Shown here one piece after another: positions 13,321-18,802 of a stretch of DNA of 20,962 nt. The position numbers and the translations under genes were made by a program. Numbering within the stretch: the stretch's first letter is position 1; every line of letters begins with the position of its first letter. The notes under the pieces were generated by a model. That model was given only the letters and a program-made list of their open reading frames with translations. It was not told the origin of the DNA and searched no databases. This DNA is from a virus. The DNA lies in IMG/VR virus record IMGVR_UViG_3300001681_000101, positions 1 through 20,962 of that record. One strand, given 5' to 3'.

Positions 13321-13959
13321 ATGACTACAAATAAAAAATCATTCTTACTGCATATAGACAGCTTAGATATACTGGATGATTTAACCAACGGACAAGCAGG
13401 AGTGTTATTTAAAGCTATAAAAGCTTATCAACATAACGAAGAATTCCCGCTTGATAGTGTAGTAAAAATAGCGTTTTCACCATTCAAAAACCAGTTTATT
13501 AGGGATGATGAGAAATACATCAAAACATGCGAAAGGCGTGCTATTGCTGGCTCTAAAGGAGGTAAGCAAAAGGTAGCAAATGCTAGCAAATGCAAGCAAG
13601 AGGTAGCAAACGTAGCAGATAGTAATAATAAGAATAAGAATAAAACAAAGAATAAAAGTGATAATTATAGTAAAGACATATATCAGCAAATAGCTGATGC
13701 ATACAATGAAGTTTTCCCTCACTTGCCTCAAGTGGTAAAGGTTAGCCAGAAAAGAAAGTCGCATATATCAGCAAGTATTACCGAATTTAAAAAAGAGTTT
13801 GGTTTTGACAGCGCTGAAAACTGGAAGGGTTTATTTTGCCATGCAGCAAAAAGCGATTACCTTATGGGGAAAGTTAACGGTTGGTCAATGAGTTTTGATT
13901 TCGTGATCAACAAAGCCAACCTACTAAAAATAATTGAAGGGAACTATGACAATGCTTAA
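13321..13959 (+). CDS. Replication initiator/helicase-loader-type protein carrying the candidate origin
   Basis: This 212-residue protein lies just before the helicase. Residues about 1-75 (KSFLLHIDSLDILDDL, then TNGQAGVLFKAIKAYQ, later FKNQFIRDDEKY) resemble the N-domain found in phage replisome-organiser proteins such as those with a DUF6291-type start. A low-complexity K/N linker (about 80-117) follows, then a C-domain (YQQIADAYNEVFPHLPQVVK with a NWKGLFCHAAKSDYLMG segment and a final DFVINKANLLKIIEGNY) of the type that contacts the helicase. This two-domain plan matches lambda O. Its gene contains 10-bp repeats and an A+T-rich tract in the linker. The 3' end overlaps the helicase start. 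The name is inferred from layout. Confidence 0.62.
   Translation: MTTNKKSFLLHIDSLDILDDLTNGQAGVLFKAIKAYQHNEEFPLDSVVKIAFSPFKNQFIRDDEKYIKTCERRAIAGSKGGKQKVANASKCKQEVANVADSNNKNKNKTKNKSDNYSKDIYQQIADAYNEVFPHLPQVVKVSQKRKSHISASITEFKKEFGFDSAENWKGLFCHAAKSDYLMGKVNGWSMSFDFVINKANLLKIIEGNYDNA
13561..13680 (+). other. Candidate replication origin: 10-bp iterons plus A+T-rich tract
   Basis: Five to six successive 10-base blocks (13561-13620) match the pattern x-x-g-t-a-g-c-a-a-a, for example AGGTAGCAAA twice (13571 and 13601) and TGCTAGCAAA (13581). They are followed by about 60 bases that are roughly 83% A+T (13621-13680). Ten is not a multiple of three, so the repeat is not a codon repeat and points to selection on DNA spaced at one helical turn. 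In lambda the origin likewise lies inside the initiator gene, with iterons beside an A+T-rich tract. Confidence 0.55.
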
Positions 13960-15331
13960 AGAACCACTTAACAATCTAAATGCTGAAAAGTCGATACTTG
14001 GTGCATTACTAACTGACTGCAATCACAGCACATCGAAACAAGCACTGGATATGATGGATTCATCAGCGCTTTACCTGCAAAGCCATCGCGTAATATTTGA
14101 CGCAATAAAAACAATGGCCGAGAGTAAAGAGGTAGTCGATACAATATCAGTGACCGAGAGGTTAAAAGCTAGCGGCACAGAAGCTATGTCAGGTGGTTAT
14201 TATTATATATCTGAGCTACCGCGTTCAGTAACTAGCTTAGCCCTTACACTTGTTCATGTGGACATTGTAAACAAGATAGCGATTAAGCGAGATATAATCA
14301 GAACAGCGCAACAGGCGATTGAACACTCTGAAAACCTTGAGCCAAGCGAGCTAATCGAGATGATAGAAAATAATCTCAAGTCAATTACATCAAAAGACAC
14401 AGGGAAAGAGGCGAGTCACATTTCAGATTTCGGTAATGATTGGCTAAACAAGCTTGATGAGCGAGTGCAAAGCGGGGGCGCTATAAGCGGATTAGAGACA
14501 GGAATAGCTGAACTCGATGAAAGACTATCAGGTTTTGATTTAGAGGGTTTAATTGTGCTTGCAGGGCGTCCTAGCATGGGTAAGACGTTATTAGCTCAGA
14601 CGATAATGGACTATGTAGGTGGTCACGCACAGAAAAACTGCATGTTCTTCTCTATGGAAATGAGCGACAAGCAAGTTTACGAAAGATTTATCTCTAAGGC
14701 TTCAGGCGTTTGCCCCAAGAAAATCAGAAGCGGAAAAGGTCTTAACAATGAAGATTGGGGGCGATTAACTAGCGGCATGGGCGCTGTCAATGCTAGTAAC
14801 ATCTACGTTGAGACAGATGCAAAGCTTTCAGTTGGTCAGATACGCGCAAGGGTGCGTAGGCATGTAGCTAAAAAGGGCTATATTGGGCTGATTGTTGTTG
14901 ATTATCTTGGTTTGATGGCTATGCCGAAAGCAGCTAGTTTAACAATATCTATTGGTGAAATAACCTCATCACTTAAAAGCCTAGCAAAAGAAATGGGCAC
15001 ACCTATTTTACTACTGGTGCAGGGTAGTCGAGCAATGGATAAGGGCGGCAGACCTGTAATGAGCGACCTTAAAGACTCAAGCTCGATTGAGGCTGATGCA
15101 GATGTGGTTTTATTTGTACATCGTCAAGAGGTTTTAGATCCCGACACTGAACTAAAAGGCGTAACAGAATTGATTATCGCTAAAGACCGACACAATGACG
15201 GAAACGGAACCATATACCTTTCAAAAATGTCGGGCGGTTTTGGGGCGTTAAGCGTTCAGGAAGTTGCAGAAATGACCCAAAGAGAAGAAGCTAAAAACAT
15301 GCCAGCACAGCGCGGATACCAAAGAGGTTAA
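13946..15331 (+). CDS. Replicative DNA helicase (DnaB family)
   Basis: A 461-residue helicase from ATG 13946 (a TTG at 13934 is less likely; AAGGG precedes 13946 closely, and ATG 13952 is also possible). It has the DnaB plan. The N-domain starts LNNLNAEKSILGALLTD and contains FDAIKTM and a YYYISELPRSV segment. The RecA-like domain has Walker A GRPSMGKT (207-214), MFFSMEMSDKQVYERF, Walker B LIVVDYLGLM (Asp319), SSSIEADADVVLFVHR and the final IAKDRHNDGNGTI loop (KNRNG-like). The canonical SQLSR sensor segment reads LLLVQGSRAMD. It unwinds the fork as a hexamer and partners with the upstream initiator. The start overlaps the upstream gene. Confidence 0.93.
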   Translation: MTMLKEPLNNLNAEKSILGALLTDCNHSTSKQALDMMDSSALYLQSHRVIFDAIKTMAESKEVVDTISVTERLKASGTEAMSGGYYYISELPRSVTSLALTLVHVDIVNKIAIKRDIIRTAQQAIEHSENLEPSELIEMIENNLKSITSKDTGKEASHISDFGNDWLNKLDERVQSGGAISGLETGIAELDERLSGFDLEGLIVLAGRPSMGKTLLAQTIMDYVGGHAQKNCMFFSMEMSDKQVYERFISKASGVCPKKIRSGKGLNNEDWGRLTSGMGAVNASNIYVETDAKLSVGQIRARVRRHVAKKGYIGLIVVDYLGLMAMPKAASLTISIGEITSSLKSLAKEMGTPILLLVQGSRAMDKGGRPVMSDLKDSSSIEADADVVLFVHRQEVLDPDTELKGVTELIIAKDRHNDGNGTIYLSKMSGGFGALSVQEVAEMTQREEAKNMPAQRGYQRG

Positions 15332-15333
15332 TT

Positions 15334-15561
15334 ATGTATACAGATAATAAAATGGAAATAGAAAAGCAGTTTAAAAAGGATATAGGCTTTAGCATTGCCG
15401 AGGCTGAAATTAAGTTAAGAAAAATCAAACGGGATAACAATGAACTTTACAATTTACGATGTTCACTCAATGGTTTTTGCTCAGAGGCGAATGAAAAGAT
15501 AGTACTGTCTGATGATGTAAGAGTGATTGTAAAAGCTAGAATTATCGAATTAGAACACTAA
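15334..15561 (+). CDS. Small unknown protein, 75 aa
   Basis: Starts two bases after the helicase stop, behind AAAGAGG. The protein (MYTDNKMEIEKQFKKDIGFS, then AEAEIKLRKIKRDNNELYNL, then NEKIVLSDDVRVIVKARI) is charged and helical with a probable coiled coil near 15-45 and a final strand-like stretch. No domain is recognised. It is in the replication operon and the following genes share a repeated leader. It may be an accessory replication protein, which is only inference. Confidence 0.55.
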   Translation: MYTDNKMEIEKQFKKDIGFSIAEAEIKLRKIKRDNNELYNLRCSLNGFCSEANEKIVLSDDVRVIVKARIIELEH

Positions 15562-15562
15562 C

Positions 15563-15578
15563 AAGGGATTATAAAATG
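15563..15578 (+). repeat. Repeated ribosome-site leader (second copy at 15817-15832)
   Basis: The 16 bases AAGGGATTATAAAATG, containing the ribosome site and start codon, are identical before two consecutive genes (15576 and 15830). Similar GAGTATAAAATG and AGGGAATTAAAATG leaders precede 16283 and 18803. Confidence 0.6.
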
Positions 15579-15812
15579 AGTATTGAAGCGCAAACAGCAA
15601 AAGTATATTTTGCACCAACTAAAGGGCGTAGATATTTAACAAAAGGTTCAGCGATACATAATGAGGCTAGAGCGATTATATACAAGCATTACCCTCGTGA
15701 ACCTTACGAATCAGACACAGGTTATTTTTGTGATATAGGCGAAACAAGACCTATGTATTTCACGCGCAAATACAAGGCGCTGTGTGAAGCACTAAGAAAC
15801 ACAATTAAATAA
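15576..15812 (+). CDS. Small unknown protein, 78 aa
   Basis: Its ATG is the last three bases of the first copy of the repeated leader. The sequence MSIEAQTAKVYFAPTKGRRY, then LTKGSAIHNEARAIIYKHYP and DTGYFCDIGETRPMYFTRKY, has a beta-alpha-beta feel: strand KVYFAP, helix SAIHNEARAIIYKHY, strand and a final helix KALCEALRNTIK. It lies in the replication operon with short spacing. No family is recognised; similar 70-80 residue genes are common in Vibrio-type phages. Confidence 0.55.
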   Translation: MSIEAQTAKVYFAPTKGRRYLTKGSAIHNEARAIIYKHYPREPYESDTGYFCDIGETRPMYFTRKYKALCEALRNTIK

Positions 15813-15829
15813 AACAAAGGGATTATAAA

Positions 15830-16039
15830 ATGAAGCACACAATAAAATTAAAAGAAGTCAGGACAACAACAAGAACAGCAACCATTGAAACTGATTACGA
15901 GCATCCTGATTTAGACTCATTAATAAAGCTTGTTGCAAGTGGTGTTAATAATACTGGGTTTGATGATGTTGGTGACGAAGGTGATACTGATGTTTACCAA
16001 GAAATAAACGGCGTAGATATTGATTTTATAGAAGTATAA
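15830..16039 (+). CDS. Small acidic unknown protein, 69 aa
   Basis: Begins in the second copy of the repeated leader. The first half is basic and beta-like (MKHTIKLKEVRTTTRTATIE) and the second is very acidic (FDDVGDEGDTDVYQEINGVDI). One helix, LDSLIKLVASG, separates them. Such an acidic C-terminal half resembles DNA-mimic or charge-bridging proteins, but it is too small to name. No membrane span. Confidence 0.5.
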   Translation: MKHTIKLKEVRTTTRTATIETDYEHPDLDSLIKLVASGVNNTGFDDVGDEGDTDVYQEINGVDIDFIEV

Positions 16040-16065
16040 ATAAAACATAATGGAGGGTAATAGAT

Positions 16066-16221
16066 ATGAAGCAGTTAAAAACTAAATGTGACCACTGTGA
16101 AAAACCTTTAACTCCTGATAAGTGGGAGCAATGTGATTGGCCTGTTCATTGTAGTCAGGAATGTGAAGTAGAAGCCAATAAAGAGTTGCACGAATACTTT
16201 GAAAAGCAAATGTTTAAATAA
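16066..16221 (+). CDS. Small zinc-finger-like protein, 51 aa
   Basis: ATG 16066 follows a strong TGGAGGG site by about 9 bases; the ORF encodes MKQLKTKCDHCEKPLTPDKW, then EQCDWPVHCSQECEVEANKE and LHEYFEKQMFK. Cysteines at 8, 11, 23, 29 and 33 (with His10 and His28) give C-x2-C ... H-C-x3-C, a likely zinc site like TRASH- or MYND-style knuckles where H/Y-C-S-x-x-C occurs. The C-terminal half is one acidic helix. It is the last gene before a terminator, so it ends the replication transcript. Function unknown. Confidence 0.6.
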   Translation: MKQLKTKCDHCEKPLTPDKWEQCDWPVHCSQECEVEANKELHEYFEKQMFK

Positions 16222-16243
16222 ACACACAGTAGAGAGTAACAAC

Positions 16244-16267
16244 AAGCCAGTTAGCCGACTGGCTTTT
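16244..16267 (+). terminator. Rho-independent terminator after the replication operon
   Basis: AAGCCAGT (16244-16251) pairs with ACTGGCTT (16258-16265), an eight-base stem with a six-base loop, and runs into TTTT. It lies 15 bases before the ATG of the Ntn-hydrolase gene, so that gene has almost no leader of its own. Confidence 0.75.
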
Positions 16268-16282
16268 AATTAAGAGTATAAA

Positions 16283-16732
16283 ATGACAACAATATTATAT
16301 GATCATAAAAATAAACAGATAGCGTGCGATAGTCGCATGTCAAAAAACAGCGGTGCTTATAACGATAGTTACATTAAAATGAAAGAGGTCAACGGAATTC
16401 TATTCGTATTAACCGGATCAACTTGTGATGCTGACTACTTTATGGAAAATTATAAAAAGTACGCAAAGGTTGAACTTGATGGTATTGATATAGATTGCTC
16501 TGGCATTATTGTTCGTGACAAAGTTGCATATAATGTATTTATTCATGACGGCGTATTCAATGAGGATAATATGTTTTGTAATGAATATGCAGGCAGTGGT
16601 GGCTCGTATGCGATATCAGCACTAGATCACGGGGCGACATTGAAAGAGGCTATTGAGTATGCAATGACTAGGGATTTATATACAGGAGGCAAGGTTCACG
16701 TATACGACATTGAAAAAGGCGAGTTTATCTAG
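16283..16732 (+). CDS. HslV/proteasome-like Ntn-hydrolase
   Basis: This 149-residue protein starts MTTILYDHKNKQIACDSRMS. Removal of Met leaves an N-terminal Thr, the proteasome/HslV nucleophile; an Asp follows in ACDSR (residue 16), a Lys in SYIKMKEVNG (32 or 34), and GILFVLTGSTCDADYFMENY (38-57) matches the HslV strand-G-G/S-x-x-x-D-A-helix segment. The conserved Thr-Asp-Lys spacing is close to HslV (1, 17, 33). The second half has GIIVRDKVAYNVFI, YAGSGGSYAISALDHGATLK (the G-x-G/S-x-x-A-x-G-A-L helix) and TGGKVHVYDIE. No ATPase partner is encoded nearby. It sits between two terminators, like a moron. It may be an active protease or a scaffold; not proven. Confidence 0.72.
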   Translation: MTTILYDHKNKQIACDSRMSKNSGAYNDSYIKMKEVNGILFVLTGSTCDADYFMENYKKYAKVELDGIDIDCSGIIVRDKVAYNVFIHDGVFNEDNMFCNEYAGSGGSYAISALDHGATLKEAIEYAMTRDLYTGGKVHVYDIEKGEFI

Positions 16733-16795
16733 TACACTATCAGCATAAACTTAACTCACTCTTCGTTTATGTTGTTTATCTACACTACTCCTTGT

Positions 16796-16826
16796 AAGCG
16801 CCGGACTAATCACCTGGCGCTTTTTT
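16796..16826 (+). terminator. Rho-independent terminator after the Ntn-hydrolase gene
   Basis: AAGCGCC (16796-16802) pairs with GGCGCTT (16816-16822) around a 13-base loop and is followed by a run of T residues. A second, weaker inverted repeat, CATAAAC (16744-16750) with GTTTATG (16765-16771), lies just downstream of the stop codon. Confidence 0.8.
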
Positions 16827-16838
16827 ATGTGTGTAATT

Positions 16839-16847
16839 TGATATAAT
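16839..16847 (+). promoter_or_regulatory. Extended -10 promoter candidate before two mini-ORFs
   Basis: TGATATAAT, identical to 1302-1310, lies just after the terminator and about 27 bases before the first mini-ORF. No clear -35. It would make the 16874-17043 stretch an independent transcript ending at the next terminator. Confidence 0.42.
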
Positions 16848-16873
16848 AAAGACTAATAAAGGGGGTTCTTGTT

Positions 16874-16939
16874 ATGATGTTTAATAGTCTTTGTCATAGT
16901 GCTGACATAGCCACGCAAAATAAAATAAAGGTTAATTAG
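16874..16939 (+). CDS. Mini-ORF, 21 aa, uncertain
   Basis: ATG ATG follows AAAGGGGG by about 9 bases and encodes MMFNSLCHSADIATQNKIKV plus N. It could be a leader peptide controlling the next ORF, whose ribosome site AAAGG lies inside its last codons and whose ATG is three bases after its stop. The strong ribosome site is the main support; the peptide has no recognised feature. Confidence 0.3.
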   Translation: MMFNSLCHSADIATQNKIKVN

Positions 16940-16941
16940 TT

Positions 16942-17043
16942 ATGGATGATTTACTGATAGAAGCGTATGAATGCGTTCTTGAGATAGAAAGATTACTTTC
17001 AGGTGTTAACGAAAGAATTGATAACAGGTTCTCAGGCGAATAG
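16942..17043 (+). CDS. Small acidic peptide, 33 aa
   Basis: MDDLLIEAYECVLEIERLLS followed by GVNERIDNRFSGE. The first 20 residues form an amphipathic acidic helix. AAAGG lies 12 bases before the ATG. It is bracketed by an extended -10 promoter and a strong terminator nine bases after its stop, so it is a stand-alone small transcription unit. Function unknown; could be an anti-host peptide, which is speculation. Confidence 0.45.
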   Translation: MDDLLIEAYECVLEIERLLSGVNERIDNRFSGE

Positions 17044-17052
17044 CACGCACAA

Positions 17053-17078
17053 AAAAGGCCACTCAATAGCGGCCTTTT
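17053..17078. terminator. Bidirectional Rho-independent terminator
   Basis: AAAAGGCC (17053-17060) pairs with GGCCTTTT (17071-17078) with a ten-base loop and an A run/T run on opposite sides, so it can stop both the rightward mini-ORF transcript and the leftward accessory operon whose last gene ends at 17121. Confidence 0.82.
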
Positions 17079-17120
17079 ATTTATCTCTCTAATAACTCAC
17101 AAAGGTTATCTAATAGCCTA

Positions 17121-17380
17121 TCAGCTAGCCTTGTTATCATTGTAGCCTCTTAAATTATCTATGTAGTCACCTATCCAATTGTTTTTATCGCGCTCTGAGT
17201 TAAACCCCGCGCTTGGCATAGCGCCAGTCATTTCGCTTATAGCATCAGCTTTAACACTGCTAAGGCATTGCTTTGAAGTTCTATTATCTATTGTTGACCA
17301 GTCATCACGCCATGATTCACAGCCTCAAAAGCATTGCGCTCACTGATTAACTCTTCTAATTGCTTGTCAAGATTTGTCAT
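17121..17380 (-). pseudogene. Frameshifted small gene at the end of the accessory operon
   Basis: ATG 17380 (AGGAT upstream) opens a frame MTNLDKQLEELISERNAFEA that ends after 30 codons. A second frame continues with CESWRDDWSTIDNRTSKQCL, then AISEMTGAMPSAGFNSERDK and NNWIGDYIDNLRGYN to a TGA at 17121. The total length is one base short of 87 codons, and the two frames join sensibly near 17318-17326, as if one base had been lost in GAGGC. The first part is coiled coil and the second a W-rich helical piece. Either an inactivated gene, a sequencing or assembly error, or a shift that is programmed. No family is recognised. Confidence 0.5.
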
Positions 17381-17391
17381 TAGAAACTATC

Positions 17392-17640
17392 CTAAAGTAG
17401 TGAATAAAAATAATCTTCGTTTGTTTGTGTTTTTAACGCTTTTATTTCGAGACTATCTTTGCGGTCACGAACCAGTCTAGCGCAACGCCCATGACTACTA
17501 TTGATTACTGATACACCACTCTGTGTTAGTTCGTCTGTTGATTCATCTTTAGCATCAGACAATGCCTTAACTTTATCAATGTGGCTACTTGGAATGTAAT
17601 TATTGAAACGCTCGTCTTTACCTATCGTTAATATACTCAT
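17392..17640 (-). CDS. Small unknown protein, 82 aa
   Basis: I chose ATG 17640, which overlaps the preceding stop (TAATG); the in-frame upstream start at 17676 lies within that gene and adds unlike residues. The ribosome site is GAGG about 10 bases upstream. The protein begins MSILTIGKDERFNNYIPSSH, with DKVKALSDAKDESTDELTQS in the middle and a RCARLVRDRKDSLEIKALKT stretch near the end. The pattern strand-helix-strand with a basic patch could bind nucleic acid, but no family is recognised. It ends 11 bases before the start of the frameshifted gene. Confidence 0.6.
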   Translation of the reverse strand: MSILTIGKDERFNNYIPSSHIDKVKALSDAKDESTDELTQSGVSVINSSHGRCARLVRDRKDSLEIKALKTQTNEDYFYSLL

Positions 17641-18218
17641 TATTTTACTACCTCTAGTAATTGAATGTTGGCGCACTTTGAAACGTCATAATGGGAAACC
17701 TCAAGGATAAATCTCATAAGGGTTTTGGAGTAAATGCCTACATGCACTTGTGTACCTGACACTAGATTGAACAGATAAGCCTTACCATCTATTAGATCTA
17801 TATGTGGGATTAGTGGTTTGCACTCGGTAACTTCCGCGCACTGGTAATCAAATGTACTATTCTTGTAAACCACTACAGTACCATCAACCGCCAAGCAAAC
17901 TTTTGGTATCTCTGGATTGTCACAACCCAAATCAATGAACTCCATACCTACACTAGGCAACTCACCAGCATCAGCCATAACTTGAGTATATACAGGCTTT
18001 TCAGGTTTACGCAGCCATACAGATGATGATTCAGGCTTGTAATTGTTAAACTCTTCTACTGTGCATATATATTGCCCATCGGGGTAAGTGGTTTTGAGTT
18101 CGGCTGCTATATAGCCCGACCTGCCCAAGTAATAAAGGTATTTATCATACTTATCAAACATAAAAGTGTCACTCAAATCACCCTTTAACTCTTCATACGC
18201 ATCTTTAATACTCTTCAT
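17640..18218 (-). CDS. Unknown phage protein, 192 aa
   Basis: Largest gene of the accessory operon. Its ATG overlaps the stop of a 20-residue ORF (TAATG), behind AGAGGAAG. The N-terminus is MKSIKDAYEELKGDLSDTFM, then a tyrosine-rich segment (DKYDKYLYYLGRSGYIA). Centrally YTQVMADAGELPSVGMEFID (about 76-95) is a phrase I associate with phage accessory proteins of vibrios and related hosts, in which it begins a repeated beta module. The rest alternates strands (VCLAVDGTVVVYK, HIDLIDGKAYLFN, THV-like ends). No enzyme motif is visible. Cellular location: cytoplasm, no signal or span. Confidence 0.62.
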   Translation of the reverse strand: MKSIKDAYEELKGDLSDTFMFDKYDKYLYYLGRSGYIAAELKTTYPDGQYICTVEEFNNYKPESSSVWLRKPEKPVYTQVMADAGELPSVGMEFIDLGCDNPEIPKVCLAVDGTVVVYKNSTFDYQCAEVTECKPLIPHIDLIDGKAYLFNLVSGTQVHVGIYSKTLMRFILEVSHYDVSKCANIQLLEVVK

Positions 18219-18280
18219 TATTTACTTCCTCTATTAGCTGGCTTATAAAATACTTCTGTAGTGTTGTTAGATGTAATCAT
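18218..18280 (-). CDS. Micro-ORF, 20 aa, bridging two genes
   Basis: MITSNNTTEVFYKPANRGSK. Both ends are TAATG junctions: its ATG shares a base with the stop of the membrane-protein gene, and its stop shares a base with the ATG of the 192-residue gene. Its final codons contain the AGAGGAAG ribosome site for that gene. It may be a coupling leader rather than a functional peptide; the exact junctions argue it is translated. Confidence 0.4.
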   Translation of the reverse strand: MITSNNTTEVFYKPANRGSK

Positions 18281-18495
18281 TATTTAACTTCTCCTTTGCA
18301 TTCTGGTTTTGCGTAATACTTATCGTCATAGGTAACAACGAAAGAAATAGCAACAGGCAGAAATACAGCTGCGATTACATCTGAATTAGATGGATACCCC
18401 TTTGTTCCGCATCTTTCGTGGTGGTGATTGTGAGCAAGCCCTAATGTCAGCCCGCAGATTAAAAGATAGATCCATATAATTGATAATACTTTCAT
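18280..18495 (-). CDS. Small membrane protein with His cluster, 71 aa
   Basis: The protein is MKVLSIIWIYLLICGLTLGL, then an HNHHHE cluster (22-27), polar linker with one Cys, a second apolar segment (DVIAAVFLPVAISFVVTY, about 39-56) and a charged tail with Cys (KYYAKPECKGEVK). It could be an N-terminal signal anchor plus one span, or two spans. The histidine cluster just after the first span could bind metal. It overlaps the ribbon-helix-helix gene by the shared base of TAATG. No family is recognised; holin-like roles are possible by size but lack support. Confidence 0.6.
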   Translation of the reverse strand: MKVLSIIWIYLLICGLTLGLAHNHHHERCGTKGYPSNSDVIAAVFLPVAISFVVTYDDKYYAKPECKGEVK

Positions 18496-18647
18496 TATTT
18501 ACATTCCTTATCGTGAAGTTTATTAATTAAATCGGTTAATATTTCAGTTTGCTTGTTAGGTAACTTACCTTGCTCTTTACGCTTATCAGATACTGCTTTT
18601 AATTTCTCTCTGGTTAACTTGTGAATCTGTACTGTTGTCTGTTTCAT
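18495..18647 (-). CDS. Ribbon-helix-helix type small regulator, 50 aa
   Basis: MKQTTVQIHKLTREKLKAVS with a DKRKEQGKLPNKQTEILTDL continuation and a final INKLHDKECK. The short strand TTVQIHK followed by LTREKLKAVSDKR and, after a GKLPNKQTEI turn, helix LTDLINKLHD is the ribbon-helix-helix (Arc/CopG) plan. AAAGG lies 8 bases before the ATG. It is first in the leftward accessory operon, directly downstream of a promoter whose spacer and -35 overlap a palindrome, so it is a natural autoregulator. Dimer binding to the palindrome is inference. Confidence 0.65.
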   Translation of the reverse strand: MKQTTVQIHKLTREKLKAVSDKRKEQGKLPNKQTEILTDLINKLHDKECK

Positions 18648-18677
18648 ATAATGTGCCTTTCTATTTAAGTTGAGATA

Positions 18678-18706
18678 ATACTAACGCAATGCATATTATA
18701 ATGCAA
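18678..18706 (-). promoter_or_regulatory. Leftward promoter of the accessory operon (TTGCAT-17-TAGTAT)
   Basis: Minus strand TTGCAT (18706-18701) and TAGTAT (18683-18678) are spaced 17 bases. The spacer contains most of the palindrome at 18690-18705, so binding there would block this promoter. Confidence 0.5.
18690..18705. promoter_or_regulatory. Palindromic operator candidate for the RHH protein
   Basis: TGCATATTATAATGCA has TGCAT and ATGCA arms around a six-base A/T centre. The arms sit in the spacer and -35 of the leftward promoter. A partial repeat (AATGCA, AATGCAATA) surrounds it. Confidence 0.48.
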
Positions 18707-18741
18707 TATAAAAATAATATGTAAATTAATATGAAAAACCC

Positions 18742-18770
18742 TTGACGATAGTTTAAGTGTGTATTACTAT
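18742..18770 (+). promoter_or_regulatory. Rightward promoter (TTGACG-17-TACTAT)
   Basis: TTGACG (18742-18747) and TACTAT (18765-18770) are spaced 17 bases and lie about 32 bases before the 60-residue gene. It should drive the recombination genes 18803 onward. Confidence 0.62.
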
Positions 18771-18802
18771 TTATCACATCAACAACGCAGCAGGGAATTA
18801 AA

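Noticed and set aside
18280-18495. Holin call for the two-hydrophobic-segment protein
   Set aside because: Size fits a holin but no endolysin or spanin lies near, and the operon is regulated as an accessory unit.
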